Source: a bacterium (GTDB lineage: Bacteria; Armatimonadota; UBA5829). From it: a stretch of 64,000 nt of DNA. The position numbers and the translations under genes are program-made. The notes below the pieces were generated by a model. The model was not told where the DNA came from, did not search any database, and saw only the letters and a program-made list of their open reading frames with translations. This document shows, one piece after another, positions 1 through 8,511 of the stretch. How positions within the stretch are numbered: position 1 is the stretch's first letter; the number at the start of each line of letters is the position of its first letter. The stretch is from NCBI GenBank assembly GCA_021371935.1, contig JAJFVF010000009.1:193803-257802 (forward strand), written 5' to 3'.

Positions 1-1
1 A

Positions 2-478
2 GACCGCATGCTGTATATGGATGTCAAGAAGGTTCCGCTGGATAAACTCGCAGCTCTTGTGCGAGAAAGAGGCGTGGACGAACAGGTAATTTTGGCTACC
101 CCGCACTATGACGAAATACATGAATGGAAAAGACTGCTCCCCAAGTCACAGACGCTCCTGTGGAATGGCAGAGAAGAGACCCGCCTCCGCGAGCAGATGA
201 CGGAATTGAAAAAAGCAGATTTTGCCGATATAACTCAGCTTCAGATACACGTCCATGTCCTTGACCTGAACGCATCGGAGCCATTTGATCCATCAAGTGA
301 TTTCCTGCGTGAGGTTAGACAAGAGATACAGCCCAGGGGCATTTTGTTCCAAGTGCTTGTGATAGGCTCGGATAATCCTGAAGCATACAAAAAGCTGATG
401 GACATCGGCATAATGTCGTTTGCGACTGATAACCCGATGGTGGCATTGAAGGTTATGAGCGAGTATAATAGTAGGTAA
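2..478 (+). CDS. C-terminal part of a glycerophosphodiester phosphodiesterase-like protein (partial)
   Basis: The reading frame is already open at the window edge (Asp-Arg precede the first Met at base 8), so this is the 3' part of a gene that begins upstream. The visible residues resemble the second half of the GDPD TIM barrel: a MDVKK segment like the family's (L)DIKxE strand, a QVILAT strand followed by a KRLLPK segment, and a closing GIMSFATDNP segment where the family has G(V)DGIITDYP. GDPD enzymes hydrolyse glycerophosphodiesters to glycerol-3-phosphate and an alcohol. The conserved HRG motif expected near the N-terminus lies outside the window, so activity cannot be judged. The tail is short and the assignment rests on these weak similarities. 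Confidence 0.55.
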   Translation, partial: DRMLYMDVKKVPLDKLAALVRERGVDEQVILATPHYDEIHEWKRLLPKSQTLLWNGREETRLREQMTELKKADFADITQLQIHVHVLDLNASEPFDPSSDFLREVRQEIQPRGILFQVLVIGSDNPEAYKKLMDIGIMSFATDNPMVALKVMSEYNSR

Positions 479-552
479 GCACATCCGCAGCCCATCCTCG
501 ATATTGAATGTGTTCAAACACAGCCTTAGGTGTTGATTTGAAAGGATTTACT

Positions 553-1614
553 ATGCGTGCTCTCAGACTCCATGGTCCTAGAGACCTTAGAATGCACGAT
601 GAACCTGTGCCGCAGCCTGGTCCGGGAGAGGTGCAGATACAGATCAAATCAGTTGGAATTTGTGCGTCCGATCTGCACTATTATCGTGATGGACGGATCG
701 GCTCCACAGCCATTACTGCACCGATAGTAATGGGGCATGAAGCATCCGGTGTCATTACGGCGCTTGGGGCGGGAGTCGATTCGCTGAGGGTCGGTGACAG
801 GGTCGCCATCGAACCTGCTAAGCCATGCGGCAAGTGCGTTTACTGCAAGTCAGGCCACTTCAATGTCTGTCGTGACGTTCAGTTTTTCGGGACTCCACCG
901 GTTGACGGTTGCCTTCGCGACTATATTGCCTGGCCTGCAAAACTGGCTCTCAAGGTCCCGGACGCTCTGACTTTTGATGAGGCTGCCATGGTGGAGCCTC
1001 TCGCGGTGGGTGTTTATGCAGTTGAACTGGCCTCTCCGGTTGCCGGCAACACGATCATGATCCTTGGCAGTGGCGCCATAGGGTTATCGGTTTTGCAGGC
1101 GGCGAAGGTGGCTGGAGTCGGAAAAATAATTGTGACGGACCCTGTGCCGGAAAGACGAAAACTTGCGCTCGAGTTGGGAGCCGATGCTGCGCTCGACCCC
1201 GGCACAATTGATATAGAACAAGAGGTAGAGCGGCTGACCGATTGCCGTGGTGTGGATACAGCCTTTGAGTGCGCCGGTGTGCCGGAGACACTGATTGATG
1301 CCGGCAGGGTGGTGCACCCATTGGGGAAGGTAGTGGTAGTAGGAATACCGGACGAAGATAAATATTTTTTTGAGGCTTCCAACGCCAGGCGCAAGCAACT
1401 TTTTGTTATTTTTGTTCGGCGCAGCAACTTGACCGCTGAAAGATCAATCGAGCTGATTGCCGGTGGGAAGGTAGACGTAAAGTGCTACGGTGCACACAAT
1501 TTTACACTGGAGAGCACAGCGGATGCTATGGAATCTGCAATCACAAAAGCAGATGGTATCATAAGAGCAATTGTGAAAAGTAACCGAAACGCACACAAAA
1601 ATAACACGATCTAA
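553..1614 (+). CDS. Zinc-dependent medium-chain alcohol/polyol dehydrogenase (sorbitol dehydrogenase-like)
   Basis: About 353 residues, the usual length for the family. Catalytic zinc ligands are visible as Cys in GICASDLHYY and His-Glu in GHEASG. The structural zinc lobe has the four-cysteine spacing of CGKCVYCKSGHFNVC. A Rossmann fold follows with GSGAIGLSVLQAAK, and an acidic residue after the second strand (VTDPVPERR) suggests NAD(H). The HYYRDGRIG segment resembles L-iditol/sorbitol dehydrogenases rather than simple alcohol dehydrogenases, so oxidation of a sugar alcohol to a ketose is the likely role; the exact substrate cannot be read from sequence. The ATG at 553 is chosen because AAAGGA precedes it and family homology begins there, although the frame is open from 508. 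A FadR-type regulator lies 84 bases downstream and could control it. Confidence 0.85.
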   Translation: MRALRLHGPRDLRMHDEPVPQPGPGEVQIQIKSVGICASDLHYYRDGRIGSTAITAPIVMGHEASGVITALGAGVDSLRVGDRVAIEPAKPCGKCVYCKSGHFNVCRDVQFFGTPPVDGCLRDYIAWPAKLALKVPDALTFDEAAMVEPLAVGVYAVELASPVAGNTIMILGSGAIGLSVLQAAKVAGVGKIIVTDPVPERRKLALELGADAALDPGTIDIEQEVERLTDCRGVDTAFECAGVPETLIDAGRVVHPLGKVVVVGIPDEDKYFFEASNARRKQLFVIFVRRSNLTAERSIELIAGGKVDVKCYGAHNFTLESTADAMESAITKADGIIRAIVKSNRNAHKNNTI

Positions 1615-1636
1615 CATATCGTTGCTAAGTTTGCTA

Positions 1637-1665
1637 TTGACAAAAAGTAAATTTGAAGCAATAAT
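1637..1665 (+). promoter_or_regulatory. Candidate sigma-70-type promoter for the GntR-family gene
   Basis: A perfect TTGACA (1637-1642) is followed after 17 bases by AATAAT (1660-1665), with overlapping TAATAC two bases later. The stretch is AT-rich compared with surrounding DNA and ends about 30 bases before the regulator's start codon. Transcription start is inferred, not seen. Confidence 0.5.
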
Positions 1666-1698
1666 ACATAATAGTGCATATAATAATGGTGGCAATTG

Positions 1699-2361
1699 AT
1701 GAATAATACAACTGAACAGGTTATTGAAAACAAGCAGACAACTTCTGAATATGCCTATATTAGGCTTCGTAATATGATAGAATCCGGCGAACTAAAGCCG
1801 GGAATGAGATTAATACATCGCGAGCTTGCAAAAAGACTGGATACGAGCAATATACCGATAATTTTAGCAATAAGCAGATTGGAACATGATGGTTTAGTGG
1901 TATCAGTGCCGAACCATGGTGCTCAGGTGGTTGATTGGACATACGAAGAAATGGAATGTGCAATACTGATTCGTTCGCATCTTGAGCAGATGGCTGCGAA
2001 GTGCTGCGCCGAGCGAGCAAGCGAGGAACAGCGCACCAAGATTAAAGATCTGGCAAGCAAATACAAAGACTATTCAATAGCAAATAATGTTGCAGGCTGT
2101 CTGGAAACCGATGATGCTCTGCATACTCTGGTCGTAAAGTGTTCAGGTATAGATCTGCTCATTCGGATGCTCAACAATTCTCGTGTCATCACGAATACAA
2201 TACGAAACATATGCTGGCTTTCCACTGATGTAAGCCGTTCTGATATTCATGATGGTCTTGTTGAAGCCATAGTTACTGGTGACCAGGAACTTGCAAAAGC
2301 AAAAGCAAAAGAGCACATCGACGACCTGCTTGCAAAGTTTGTTTCGCGATGCAAGCGTTGA
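1699..2361 (+). CDS. GntR-family (FadR/FCD-type) transcriptional regulator
   Basis: 220 residues. An N-terminal winged helix-turn-helix is recognisable from YIRLRNMIESGELKPGMRL followed by RELAKRLDTSNIPI and LEHDGLVVSVPNHGAQV, the standard GntR signature. The rest is helical and matches an FCD effector domain, with acidic and histidine residues (ETDDALHTLVVKCSG) at the position where FCD domains bind a metal or small carboxylate ligand. Members are usually repressors that respond to a sugar acid or organic acid. The neighbouring polyol dehydrogenase upstream is the obvious candidate target. The ATG at 1699 is preferred over the TTG one codon earlier. The usual PxR in the recognition helix reads NIPII here, so DNA contacts may differ from the classical type. 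Confidence 0.85.
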   Translation: MNNTTEQVIENKQTTSEYAYIRLRNMIESGELKPGMRLIHRELAKRLDTSNIPIILAISRLEHDGLVVSVPNHGAQVVDWTYEEMECAILIRSHLEQMAAKCCAERASEEQRTKIKDLASKYKDYSIANNVAGCLETDDALHTLVVKCSGIDLLIRMLNNSRVITNTIRNICWLSTDVSRSDIHDGLVEAIVTGDQELAKAKAKEHIDDLLAKFVSRCKR

Positions 2362-2434
2362 TATGAGTTTTCTCCTCGATCAAAACCGCTTTTAGATGTG
2401 TGATCACCCTTTACGGTTGGCACAAGGCCTATCC

Positions 2435-3745
2435 TCAGCCGCAGTTGGCGGTGCTTTGGATCTTGTCATGGAAATAGTTATCATATGCTCCCAGGTCCAG
2501 GAAACCATGGCCGCTTAAATTGAAGAGGATCACTGTCTGTTTAGCGGCTTCCTTTGCCCGTTTTGCTTCATTTATGGCTTCGCATATGGCATGAGCAGAT
2601 TCAGGCGCTGGAATAATGCCCTCGGTCCTGGCGAAGAGCACGGCTGCCTCGAACACATCCACCTGATCGAGCGCCACGGCATCGATCAAGCCTTTGTCCT
2701 TCAGCAGGCTCACCAAGGGAGCCATGCCATGATATCTGAGTCCTCCGGCATGGATTGCGGGCGGGATAAAGTCCGCGCCCAGCGAGTGCATCTTCAGTAG
2801 AGGCGTCATTTGAGCTGTGTCGCCGAAATCATATTTGTATGGTCCCTCGGTAAGGGTGGGACATGCTTTCGGTTCGACTGCAGTCGCTCTTATGTTTTTG
2901 CCTGCGATCTTATCGGCCATAAACGGAACCACGATCCCACCGAAATTGCTCCCGCCGCCCACGCATCCGATTACGACATCGGGATATACCCCAGCCAGTT
3001 CCATCTGTTTCTTTGATTCGAGCCCGATCACGCTCTGATGCAGGACTACATGGTTCAAAACACTGCCAAGTGAATACTTCACATCATCATGCGACAGAGT
3101 ATCCTCAAGTGCCTCACTGATCGCGATACCGAGGCTGCCCGGGCAGTCCGGGTCCTTGACCAGGATTTGCCTGCCGAAACCGGTGTGCTCACTCGGACTG
3201 GGATATACATCGGCACCATAAACTTGCATCAGCGACTTGCGATACGGCTTTTGCATGAAGCTGCAGCGGACCATATACACAGTGCAGCCTATTCCGAAGA
3301 AGCTGCACGCCATAGAAAGTGCGCTTCCCCATTGCCCGGCTCCCGTCTCTGTGGCGATACGTTTTGTGCCTTCGAGTTTGTTGTAGTAAGCCTGAGCAAT
3401 TGCCGTGTTGAGTTTATGGCTTCCGGCTGGGCTTGCTCCTTCATATTTATAGTATATCTTTGCCGGAGTGTCGAGTGCTTCTTCAAGAAATGTCGCTCTA
3501 TAAATAGGCGACGGACGCCATAGAGCCAGCTTCTCAAGCACAGGTTTTGGGATGTCGATCCATCTTTGCGCACTCATCTCCTGTTCGATCACGCCCATTG
3601 GAAATATGGGAGCCAAGTCCTCAGGTTTACAGGGCTGGTTTGTGGCGGGATGCAGCGGCGGTGGAGTCTGATCAAGGTCTGCGGCGATATTATACCACTG
3701 CGTCGGCATATCTTTTTGCGAAAGGACGAACTGACGTTGCTCCAT
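2435..3745 (-). CDS. trpB2: Tryptophan synthase beta subunit, TrpB2 type (PLP-dependent)
   Basis: 436 residues, longer than TrpB1 (about 400) and typical of TrpB2. The PLP lysine is K111 in [10 protein letters not shown], the catalytic-loop TETGAGQWG is intact, and the phosphate cup reads [10 protein letters not shown]. The long N-terminal extension ([15 protein letters not shown] and [10 protein letters not shown]) is the TrpB2 hallmark. TrpB2 enzymes condense indole with serine, often without a TrpA partner, and serve as indole salvage enzymes or stand-alone synthases. No trpA or other trp gene is nearby, in keeping with a salvage role. The start at 3745 is chosen because GGAGGT lies 5 bases upstream, whereas the open frame continues 20 codons further without a ribosome site. 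No leader peptide or T-box was seen upstream. Confidence 0.93.
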   Translation of the reverse strand: MEQRQFVLSQKDMPTQWYNIAADLDQTPPPLHPATNQPCKPEDLAPIFPMGVIEQEMSAQRWIDIPKPVLEKLALWRPSPIYRATFLEEALDTPAKIYYKYEGASPAGSHKLNTAIAQAYYNKLEGTKRIATETGAGQWGSALSMACSFFGIGCTVYMVRCSFMQKPYRKSLMQVYGADVYPSPSEHTGFGRQILVKDPDCPGSLGIAISEALEDTLSHDDVKYSLGSVLNHVVLHQSVIGLESKKQMELAGVYPDVVIGCVGGGSNFGGIVVPFMADKIAGKNIRATAVEPKACPTLTEGPYKYDFGDTAQMTPLLKMHSLGADFIPPAIHAGGLRYHGMAPLVSLLKDKGLIDAVALDQVDVFEAAVLFARTEGIIPAPESAHAICEAINEAKRAKEAAKQTVILFNLSGHGFLDLGAYDNYFHDKIQSTANCG

Positions 3746-3970
3746 GATGGACCTCCGGTTCCAGAAGCTGGTAGGCATTCTTAATGCAAGATATGTAACT
3801 GCCAATCTACATTATATCCTGCAAATTATCCTTAAGCAAGTGTGAATATTTGTGAATATGAGTAATCTATGCATAATATTCACTTAATGTAATAAGCACG
3901 GCAGTGATATATTGCGCCAACTGAGGATTTTCGATAAGATCGCCGATAATGGATATGGAGGTTTACCGGC

Positions 3971-4144
3971 ATGTGGATTGCAGTTCTTTCAGGATGGATA
4001 ATCGGTAGTGTGGCACTATATGTGTATCTGGTCTCGACCGCGAAAGAGCCGGAGAATGAAGAGTGTTTTGACTGTTCGCTCACCGACTGCAGCCAGTGCC
4101 CGCATAAAGCTCAGTCCAATGAGCAGCTCAAACGTGCTGCTTGA
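3971..4144 (+). CDS. Small membrane protein with a CX2C-X4-CX2C cluster
   Basis: This 57-residue gene is below usual size cut-offs. A strong ribosome site (GGAGGT at 3956-3961) precedes the ATG by 9 bases and the frame stays open to TGA at 4142. The first 22 residues form one hydrophobic helix (WIAVLSGWIIGSVALYVYLV). They are followed by a charged cytosolic or periplasmic tail containing ECFDC and DCSQCPHK, i.e. two CXXC pairs four residues apart. The layout (one N-terminal helix, Cys-rich tail) recalls the FeoB-associated Cys-rich membrane protein family, but no feo gene is close and the spacing would also suit a zinc knuckle or an iron-sulfur site. Function unknown. It converges on secG across a shared terminator. 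Confidence 0.6.
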   Translation: MWIAVLSGWIIGSVALYVYLVSTAKEPENEECFDCSLTDCSQCPHKAQSNEQLKRAA

Positions 4145-4156
4145 TAATTACCTCAT

Positions 4157-4205
4157 AAAAAAACGCCCGCATCCTCACACGGATTGGCGGGCGATTTGTG
4201 TTTTT
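4157..4205 (-). terminator. Bidirectional intrinsic terminator between the Cys-rich protein and secG
   Basis: Stem CGCCCGC (4164-4170) pairs with GCGGGCG (4187-4193). The left side is flanked by seven A (4157-4163), giving a clean U-tract for minus-strand secG transcripts. The right side is followed by ATTTGTGTTTTT, a weaker U-tract for the plus strand. Confidence 0.8.
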
Positions 4206-4217
4206 ATGTAATAAATA

Positions 4218-4448
4218 TCACTTAACTACATACATAACTATTGCGCTCAACACCATAAAACTTATAGCAGCCCACTTGGTGAGTTCTTCAAGTTTTTCTT
4301 CCATTCCCGGCTTTCCATGAAATGCAGATTCGGTCTTACCACCGATCGTGCCGCTCAGACCCTCGCTTTTTGTTGCCTGAGACATTACAATAGCTATAAG
4401 CGCGACAGCGCTGATTACTTGCAGAGCGATAAATATACCTTTCAACAT
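4218..4448 (-). CDS. secG: Protein-export membrane protein SecG
   Basis: 76 residues with two hydrophobic helices: IFIALQVISAVALIAIVMSQ at the N-terminus and AISFMVLSAIVMYVV at the end. Between them is the family's glycine-rich, Ser/Thr-rich loop (SEGLSGTIGG). SecG is the small accessory subunit of the SecYEG translocon in the inner membrane and aids SecA-driven export. GAGGTGG lies 9-10 bases before the ATG. The gene stands alone, as secG commonly does, and ends at the strong terminator just downstream. Length and topology fit the family exactly. Confidence 0.92.
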   Translation of the reverse strand: MLKGIFIALQVISAVALIAIVMSQATKSEGLSGTIGGKTESAFHGKPGMEEKLEELTKWAAISFMVLSAIVMYVVK

Positions 4449-4674
4449 TATGTTGATCCACCTCGGTTTTGTGGGTCGGACAAAAAATCCTCACCTTAAC
4501 ATTCAAAATCATATCAGATTGGAACGCAATGGTCAAGAGGGGAAGTATTTTTGAGAACCTCTTGGGATCAAACATCGTGCGCAATGCTGCGACTGAAAAT
4601 ATTTGTCTGCATGACAATGAAATCCACAATACAGGCAGCATCATTAATGATGGAACTTCAACAGGAGAGCCTGG

Positions 4675-6054
4675 ATGATTGCTGATGAACAACTAATAGC
4701 CAGAGCACGGCGAGCGGACAGATCGGCTTTTGATGAATTGGTTCGTCGCCATTTTTCAATGGTCAGGCGCATCGCTCAAGGTTTTGCATCGATTGAAGAG
4801 GATGTCAATGACCTGGTCCAGGAAACATTCATCACAGCATATGATCGACTTCACCAACTGGATTCACCAGAGAAGTTTGTCGGTTGGCTTGCTGCAATTG
4901 CGCGCAATGAATGCCGGATGTGGCTGAGAAGACGTGTTTCACAGCCAATCATACTGGGGCTTGGTGAAGGAGATGAGGCAAACCATCCATATACGTCGGC
5001 TGCGGCCAGGCAGTCGCGTGAACTGATGCGGCGAAATGCAATCCGGGAGGCCATATTCGATGCCCTTGCGGTTCTCAATGATCAGCAGCAAAGCGTAGTC
5101 AGAATGCATTACCTCGAGGGATATGACTATCGCGAGACTGCCGAACTGTTGAGTGTTCCTATATCCGTGGTGCGGGGCCGGTTGGACCGCGCCAGAAATA
5201 CTCTGAGAAAGGAACTCAAGGATATGATGGTTTCAGCCAACTCATGGAAACTGCAAAAGAAAGACATGGATACGATACGGCTTGCGGCGTCGTTTGTTCG
5301 TTTGGATCCGCCAAGTCCGATAAGCGCATTTTATTTTACGGGTGAAGGTAGCATTGTCTGCACTGACGGCTGCAGACTGCTGCACTATGGTTCTTCATCT
5401 ATCGATATGACGCCAAATGTGCTGATGAATGCCGATCTGGCAAGAACACTTCGAGACAAGTATGCTGACGTGAATAAAGGCACGCTTTCATTTGGGGATG
5501 GTAAGGCCGGACTTCGGCTGTCCGATGGTGATGTGATAGAGACGCAATTACTTGACGGAGAATTTCCAAACTGGCGTCTCATAATTCCTCCAGAATGGCA
5601 ACTGAGGATTCGCGCAAAGTCAGGGCACTGGCTCCAAGCGCTCGATCTGCTGAAGAAACAAAGAGATGGTGGTCTTATCGAGACGGATCCGGCATGGCCA
5701 AGCAGGCTGCTGATGGTGTTGTGTCCAGAGGACAGGAGGATCGTTTTACGACAGGGACAGGATCCGGTAGATTCCCAAAGCCTCGCAAGAGAGATAAGCG
5801 TATGGTTTCCGGCGGATTATTCTGCAGGTGGACCGGATACGATAATCGCCTTCAATGCGGACTATTTGCAGGAGGCCATTGCAATTTTGGGACTTGAGAC
5901 TGAGCAGATTGTGGAGCTGTATATCAACCCACCCAATCCTATGCCCGGCCCAATATTGACGAAGCCTCTCGACTCAGAAGATGTATGGGTAATGACAATG
6001 CCTATGGCCGGGACAACTCATCGCTGTCCTGTGCCTGAGAAGACTGCAAGCTAG
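4675..6054 (+). CDS. ECF-type sigma factor fused to a DNA sliding-clamp-like C-terminal half
   Basis: 459 residues, more than twice an ordinary ECF sigma. Residues 5-90 are sigma region 2 (AFDELVRRHF, DLVQETFITAYDRL, GWLAAIARNECRMWLRRR). Residues 125-182 are region 4 (LNDQQQSVVRMHYLEGYDYRETA, then VVRGRLDRARNTLRKEL). From about residue 200 the sequence resembles beta-clamp (DnaN) domains 2 and 3. CTDGCRL (229-235) matches the clamp's ATDGHRL, LLDGEFPNWRLIIP (292-305) matches IDGxFPxYRxVIP, AFNADYLQEAIAIL (392-405) matches the FNxxYLxDAL strand-helix, and VWVMTMPM (437-444) matches the clamp's terminal YVVMPMR. Motif order and spacing follow DnaN. Clamp domain 1 is absent. No anti-sigma gene is adjacent. 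AGGAG precedes the ATG. The stop codon TAG coincides with the end of a dispersed repeat. The fused half may sense or bind DNA or replication partners; that is inference. Confidence 0.75.
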   Translation: MIADEQLIARARRADRSAFDELVRRHFSMVRRIAQGFASIEEDVNDLVQETFITAYDRLHQLDSPEKFVGWLAAIARNECRMWLRRRVSQPIILGLGEGDEANHPYTSAAARQSRELMRRNAIREAIFDALAVLNDQQQSVVRMHYLEGYDYRETAELLSVPISVVRGRLDRARNTLRKELKDMMVSANSWKLQKKDMDTIRLAASFVRLDPPSPISAFYFTGEGSIVCTDGCRLLHYGSSSIDMTPNVLMNADLARTLRDKYADVNKGTLSFGDGKAGLRLSDGDVIETQLLDGEFPNWRLIIPPEWQLRIRAKSGHWLQALDLLKKQRDGGLIETDPAWPSRLLMVLCPEDRRIVLRQGQDPVDSQSLAREISVWFPADYSAGGPDTIIAFNADYLQEAIAILGLETEQIVELYINPPNPMPGPILTKPLDSEDVWVMTMPMAGTTHRCPVPEKTAS

Positions 6055-6118
6055 TCCGGATTATGCGCTTACCGCATAATTCGAGTCTCCAAGAACATTA
6101 TTCACGTTTCTCGTGATA
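6053..6118 (+). repeat. Dispersed double-hairpin element, copy 1
   Basis: First of seven related intergenic elements. Hairpin A is GGATTATGCG (6058-6067) with CGCATAATTC (6073-6082). Hairpin B is degenerate here: ATTATTCACG pairs only partly with CGTGATAGG, so this copy looks decayed. The upstream gene's stop lies in CTAG at the element's left edge. Confidence 0.75.
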
Positions 6119-6135
6119 GGTATGCTGAAGTAAAA

Positions 6136-6161
6136 AGCCGGAGGTCATTGTGCCTCCGGCT
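6136..6161 (-). terminator. Intrinsic terminator for the PEP-CTERM gene
   Basis: A perfect nine-base stem AGCCGGAGG (6136-6144) / CCTCCGGCT (6153-6161) with an 8-base loop. Five A on the left (6132-6136) give a U-tract on the minus strand. Confidence 0.8.
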
Positions 6162-6192
6162 GATCAAGAAAAACTTACTGATATTTCAGCAT

Positions 6193-6774
6193 CTATTGCC
6201 GTTTCTTTAACATGAAACCGACAAGACCGATAAGCCCGGTCGAGAGCGCCAGCATGCTGGCAGGCTCCGGCACGACCGGCGACGGCCACATCATCAAGCC
6301 AAAGTTTGCCTGGCTTGCTGTGTTATCGGTGTAGACGGAAAAGGTCGCAACTTCTCCCGGAGCCAAAGGGTCCGAGTAAAAGTATAGGCTCATCTCAGCG
6401 CCTACAACGGTATTGTCGATGGTCCATGTTGTTGAACTCTGAGTGCTGATGGGATCATATCCCCAAACGCCCAGCGAGTCCTGCATACTCGAGTCAAGAA
6501 AACTCACCTGCGAGATATCACTGGAACCGCCGGGATATGCGAATATCTTGAAGTGAAAATCACCCCAAGCTTCGCTGCCCGTGTTCTTGACCGTTACAAA
6601 CGCCCAACCCTTGAATGGTGCTGCATCTGCATGTTCAGCTTCGTAGCTTGCGCCAAGACCGTTCAATTCGATTGGGTTTTCTGCACTTCCGATTGTTACA
6701 TCATCAGCCAGAACGGGGCCAACACACGCGACGAGGATCAGGCACATTGCCAACAAACCAAGTATCCTCATCAT
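6193..6774 (-). CDS. Secreted PEP-CTERM protein
   Basis: 193 residues. An N-terminal signal peptide (MMRILGLLAMCLILVACV, cleavage near VLADD) is followed by an all-beta extracellular region with a WAFVTVKNTGSEAWGDFHF strand. The C-terminus has the PEP-CTERM tripartite tail: VPEP motif, hydrophobic helix, then basic KKRQ. Exosortases cut such tails, usually in organisms making exopolysaccharide, so the mature protein is probably exported or surface-associated. The exosortase gene is not in the window. AAGGAG (on the minus strand, plus-strand 6780-6785) fixes the start at 6774 rather than 6789. The ligand or partner of the beta domain is unknown. Confidence 0.8.
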   Translation of the reverse strand: MMRILGLLAMCLILVACVGPVLADDVTIGSAENPIELNGLGASYEAEHADAAPFKGWAFVTVKNTGSEAWGDFHFKIFAYPGGSSDISQVSFLDSSMQDSLGVWGYDPISTQSSTTWTIDNTVVGAEMSLYFYSDPLAPGEVATFSVYTDNTASQANFGLMMWPSPVVPEPASMLALSTGLIGLVGFMLKKRQ

Positions 6775-6876
6775 AAAATCTCCTTCCATCCATAACTACG
6801 TTACTTCATTGTTGGAAGAAAACACCACATCCGTGCCGCCGTCGCCAGTTGCTAAACGCAGCGGTCACTTTTTTGC

Positions 6877-6905
6877 AAATTACCACATGAGTTTATGTTT
6901 GTCAA
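6877..6905 (-). promoter_or_regulatory. Candidate sigma-70-type promoter for the PEP-CTERM gene
   Basis: On the minus strand TTGACA (6905-6900) and TAATTT (6882-6877) are separated by 17 bases, about 100 bases before the start codon. It fires away from the adjacent flagellar promoter, so the two transcripts diverge. Confidence 0.5.
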
Positions 6906-6935
6906 TGTCATTTTTGCCTGCCTCATAAAATCCGC

Positions 6936-6963
6936 TAAACCCGATGATGTGGACTGTCGATAC
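6936..6963 (+). promoter_or_regulatory. Sigma-28-like promoter of the flgF operon
   Basis: TAAA (6936-6939), 16 bases, then GTCGATAC (6956-6963), close to the FliA/SigD consensus TAAA-N15-GCCGATAA. The flanking sequence is almost identical to the site before fliC1 (shared CGCTAAAC and CTGTCGATACGTCA), so conservation at two flagellar genes supports function. The -10 lies 18 bases before the flgF start. Confidence 0.7.
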
Positions 6964-6980
6964 GTCAATTGGAGAGAAAA

Positions 6981-7670
6981 ATGATAAGAGCACTTTACAC
7001 AGCAGCAAGCGGCCTGGTTGCTCAGGCGAACAAGCAGGATGTAATAGCAAACAATATCGCTAACGCCCAAAGCCCGGGTTTCAAACGCGAAAAGGTGGTC
7101 TCGTCGTCGTTTGCGCAGGAGCTTGGCAGCCAAATTGCCATGGCGGTTGATCGCGAACGCCCACCTTATCCTAACTCCAAAGTCGATTCGGTGATCGTGA
7201 GCACCACTTCCGCGCGTGATAACAGTCAGGGTCCGATCCGCGAGACCGGCAATTCATTCGACTTTGCGATAGATGGACCGGGTGCATTTGAAGTGAGCAC
7301 GTCAAACGGGACAATGCTCACACGCGCCGGCAACTTCCGTCTGGACTCTGAGGGCGAACTATGCACTGCCGATGGGGCGAAAGTCCTTGGCGAAAACGGC
7401 ACGATCGAGATACCTGACGGCAAACTGAGTGTGGCAGCCGACGGTGAAGTGAGTGTCGATGGGATGCCTATAGACAAGATAAAGATAGTCGGCGCGCAGG
7501 AAGACCAGACAAAACTGATGCAGGGCTGCATAGAGGGCGCAAATGTGAACATAGTCCGGGAAATGGTGGACATGATCACCAATGTCCGGGCTTTTGAAGC
7601 AAATCAGAAGGTGGTCTCCGCTGTTGACGGCACACTCAATAAGCTGATAAACAGCGCTGGGCAGACATAG
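6981..7670 (+). CDS. flgF: Flagellar basal-body rod protein FlgF
   Basis: 229 residues. The N-terminus ([15 protein letters not shown], then DVIANNIANAQSPGFKRE) is the conserved rod/hook helix with the ANNIAN motif. The C-terminus (VREMVDMITNVRAFEANQKV) is the paired C-terminal rod helix. Length suits FlgF rather than FlgG (about 260). FlgF forms the proximal rod in the periplasm and is exported by the flagellar type III apparatus without a signal peptide. The ATG at 6981 follows GGAGAG by 4 bases. First gene of the flagellar operon; flgG follows after 47 bases. Confidence 0.9.
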   Translation: MIRALYTAASGLVAQANKQDVIANNIANAQSPGFKREKVVSSSFAQELGSQIAMAVDRERPPYPNSKVDSVIVSTTSARDNSQGPIRETGNSFDFAIDGPGAFEVSTSNGTMLTRAGNFRLDSEGELCTADGAKVLGENGTIEIPDGKLSVAADGEVSVDGMPIDKIKIVGAQEDQTKLMQGCIEGANVNIVREMVDMITNVRAFEANQKVVSAVDGTLNKLINSAGQT

Positions 7671-7717
7671 TTCGCAGAAACAGAAACTGATTATTTGAAA
7701 CATATGGAGGCATTTGA

Positions 7718-8506
7718 ATGATCCGAGCTTTATATACAGCCGCCACCGGAATGGCTGCTCAACAGACCAATCTGGATATCACGGCGAACAATCTGGCCAA
7801 CGTCAATACGACCGGTTTCAAGAAGACCAGGGCAGATTTTCAGGATTTATTATATCAGACTATCCGGACCGCCGGTGCGTCGCAGGCACAGGGTGTGCAG
7901 GTTCCCACAGGAATTCAAGTGGGCTTGGGAACACGGCTGGCTGCCACAGAGAAAATCTTCACCCAGGGTGACTATAAGGAGACCGATAACGATCTGGACG
8001 TCATGATCGAAGGTGACGGTTTCTTCCAAGTGATGCTGCCGTCTGGTGAGACTGCATATACCAGAGACGGCTCGTTTAAGATGGACAGCGACGGTAAGCT
8101 GGTCACATCCGACGGCTATGCTGTTCAGCCCGAGATCACGATTCCTTCTGAGGCGGAAGATATCACCATCGGTGAGGACGGAACAGTCACAGTCACGGTT
8201 ACCGGCCAGACGGACCCGCAGCAGATAGGCCAGATTCAGATTGCCAAGTTTTTGAACCCTGCCGGCTTAAGCAGCATAGGTAAGAACCTGTATTCTGCGA
8301 CGGACGCATCAGGTGAAGCAGCAACAGCCACGCCCGGAGAGGACGGCACGGGTACACTCAGCCAGGGAATGGTGGAGGTGTCCAATGTCAGCGTCGTCGA
8401 CGAGATGGTCAATATGATCGAGGCTCAGAGAGCCTATGAGGTCAATTCCAAGAGCATACAGACATCTGATGACATGCTCAGCATCGCGAACAATCTGAAG
8501 GGATAA
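7718..8506 (+). CDS. flgG: Flagellar distal rod protein FlgG
   Basis: 262 residues, the standard FlgG length. The N-terminal motif is [16 protein letters not shown] followed by [16 protein letters not shown]. The C-terminal helix reads [20 protein letters not shown], ending in [13 protein letters not shown], which is diagnostic of FlgG. It builds the distal rod that passes through the P and L rings encoded downstream. GGAGG lies 7 bases before the ATG. Five bases separate it from flgA, so the two are co-translated. Confidence 0.95.
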   Translation: MIRALYTAATGMAAQQTNLDITANNLANVNTTGFKKTRADFQDLLYQTIRTAGASQAQGVQVPTGIQVGLGTRLAATEKIFTQGDYKETDNDLDVMIEGDGFFQVMLPSGETAYTRDGSFKMDSDGKLVTSDGYAVQPEITIPSEAEDITIGEDGTVTVTVTGQTDPQQIGQIQIAKFLNPAGLSSIGKNLYSATDASGEAATATPGEDGTGTLSQGMVEVSNVSVVDEMVNMIEAQRAYEVNSKSIQTSDDMLSIANNLKG

Positions 8507-8511
8507 TTGCA

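Noticed and set aside
1014-1427. Long antisense open frames over the alcohol dehydrogenase and SMC genes
   Set aside because: Shadows of strongly coding sense frames, with low-complexity Ser/Arg composition.
3942-3949. GCCGATAA identical to the sigma-28 -10 consensus before the Cys-rich protein
   Set aside because: No TAAA at the proper distance upstream, so probably chance.
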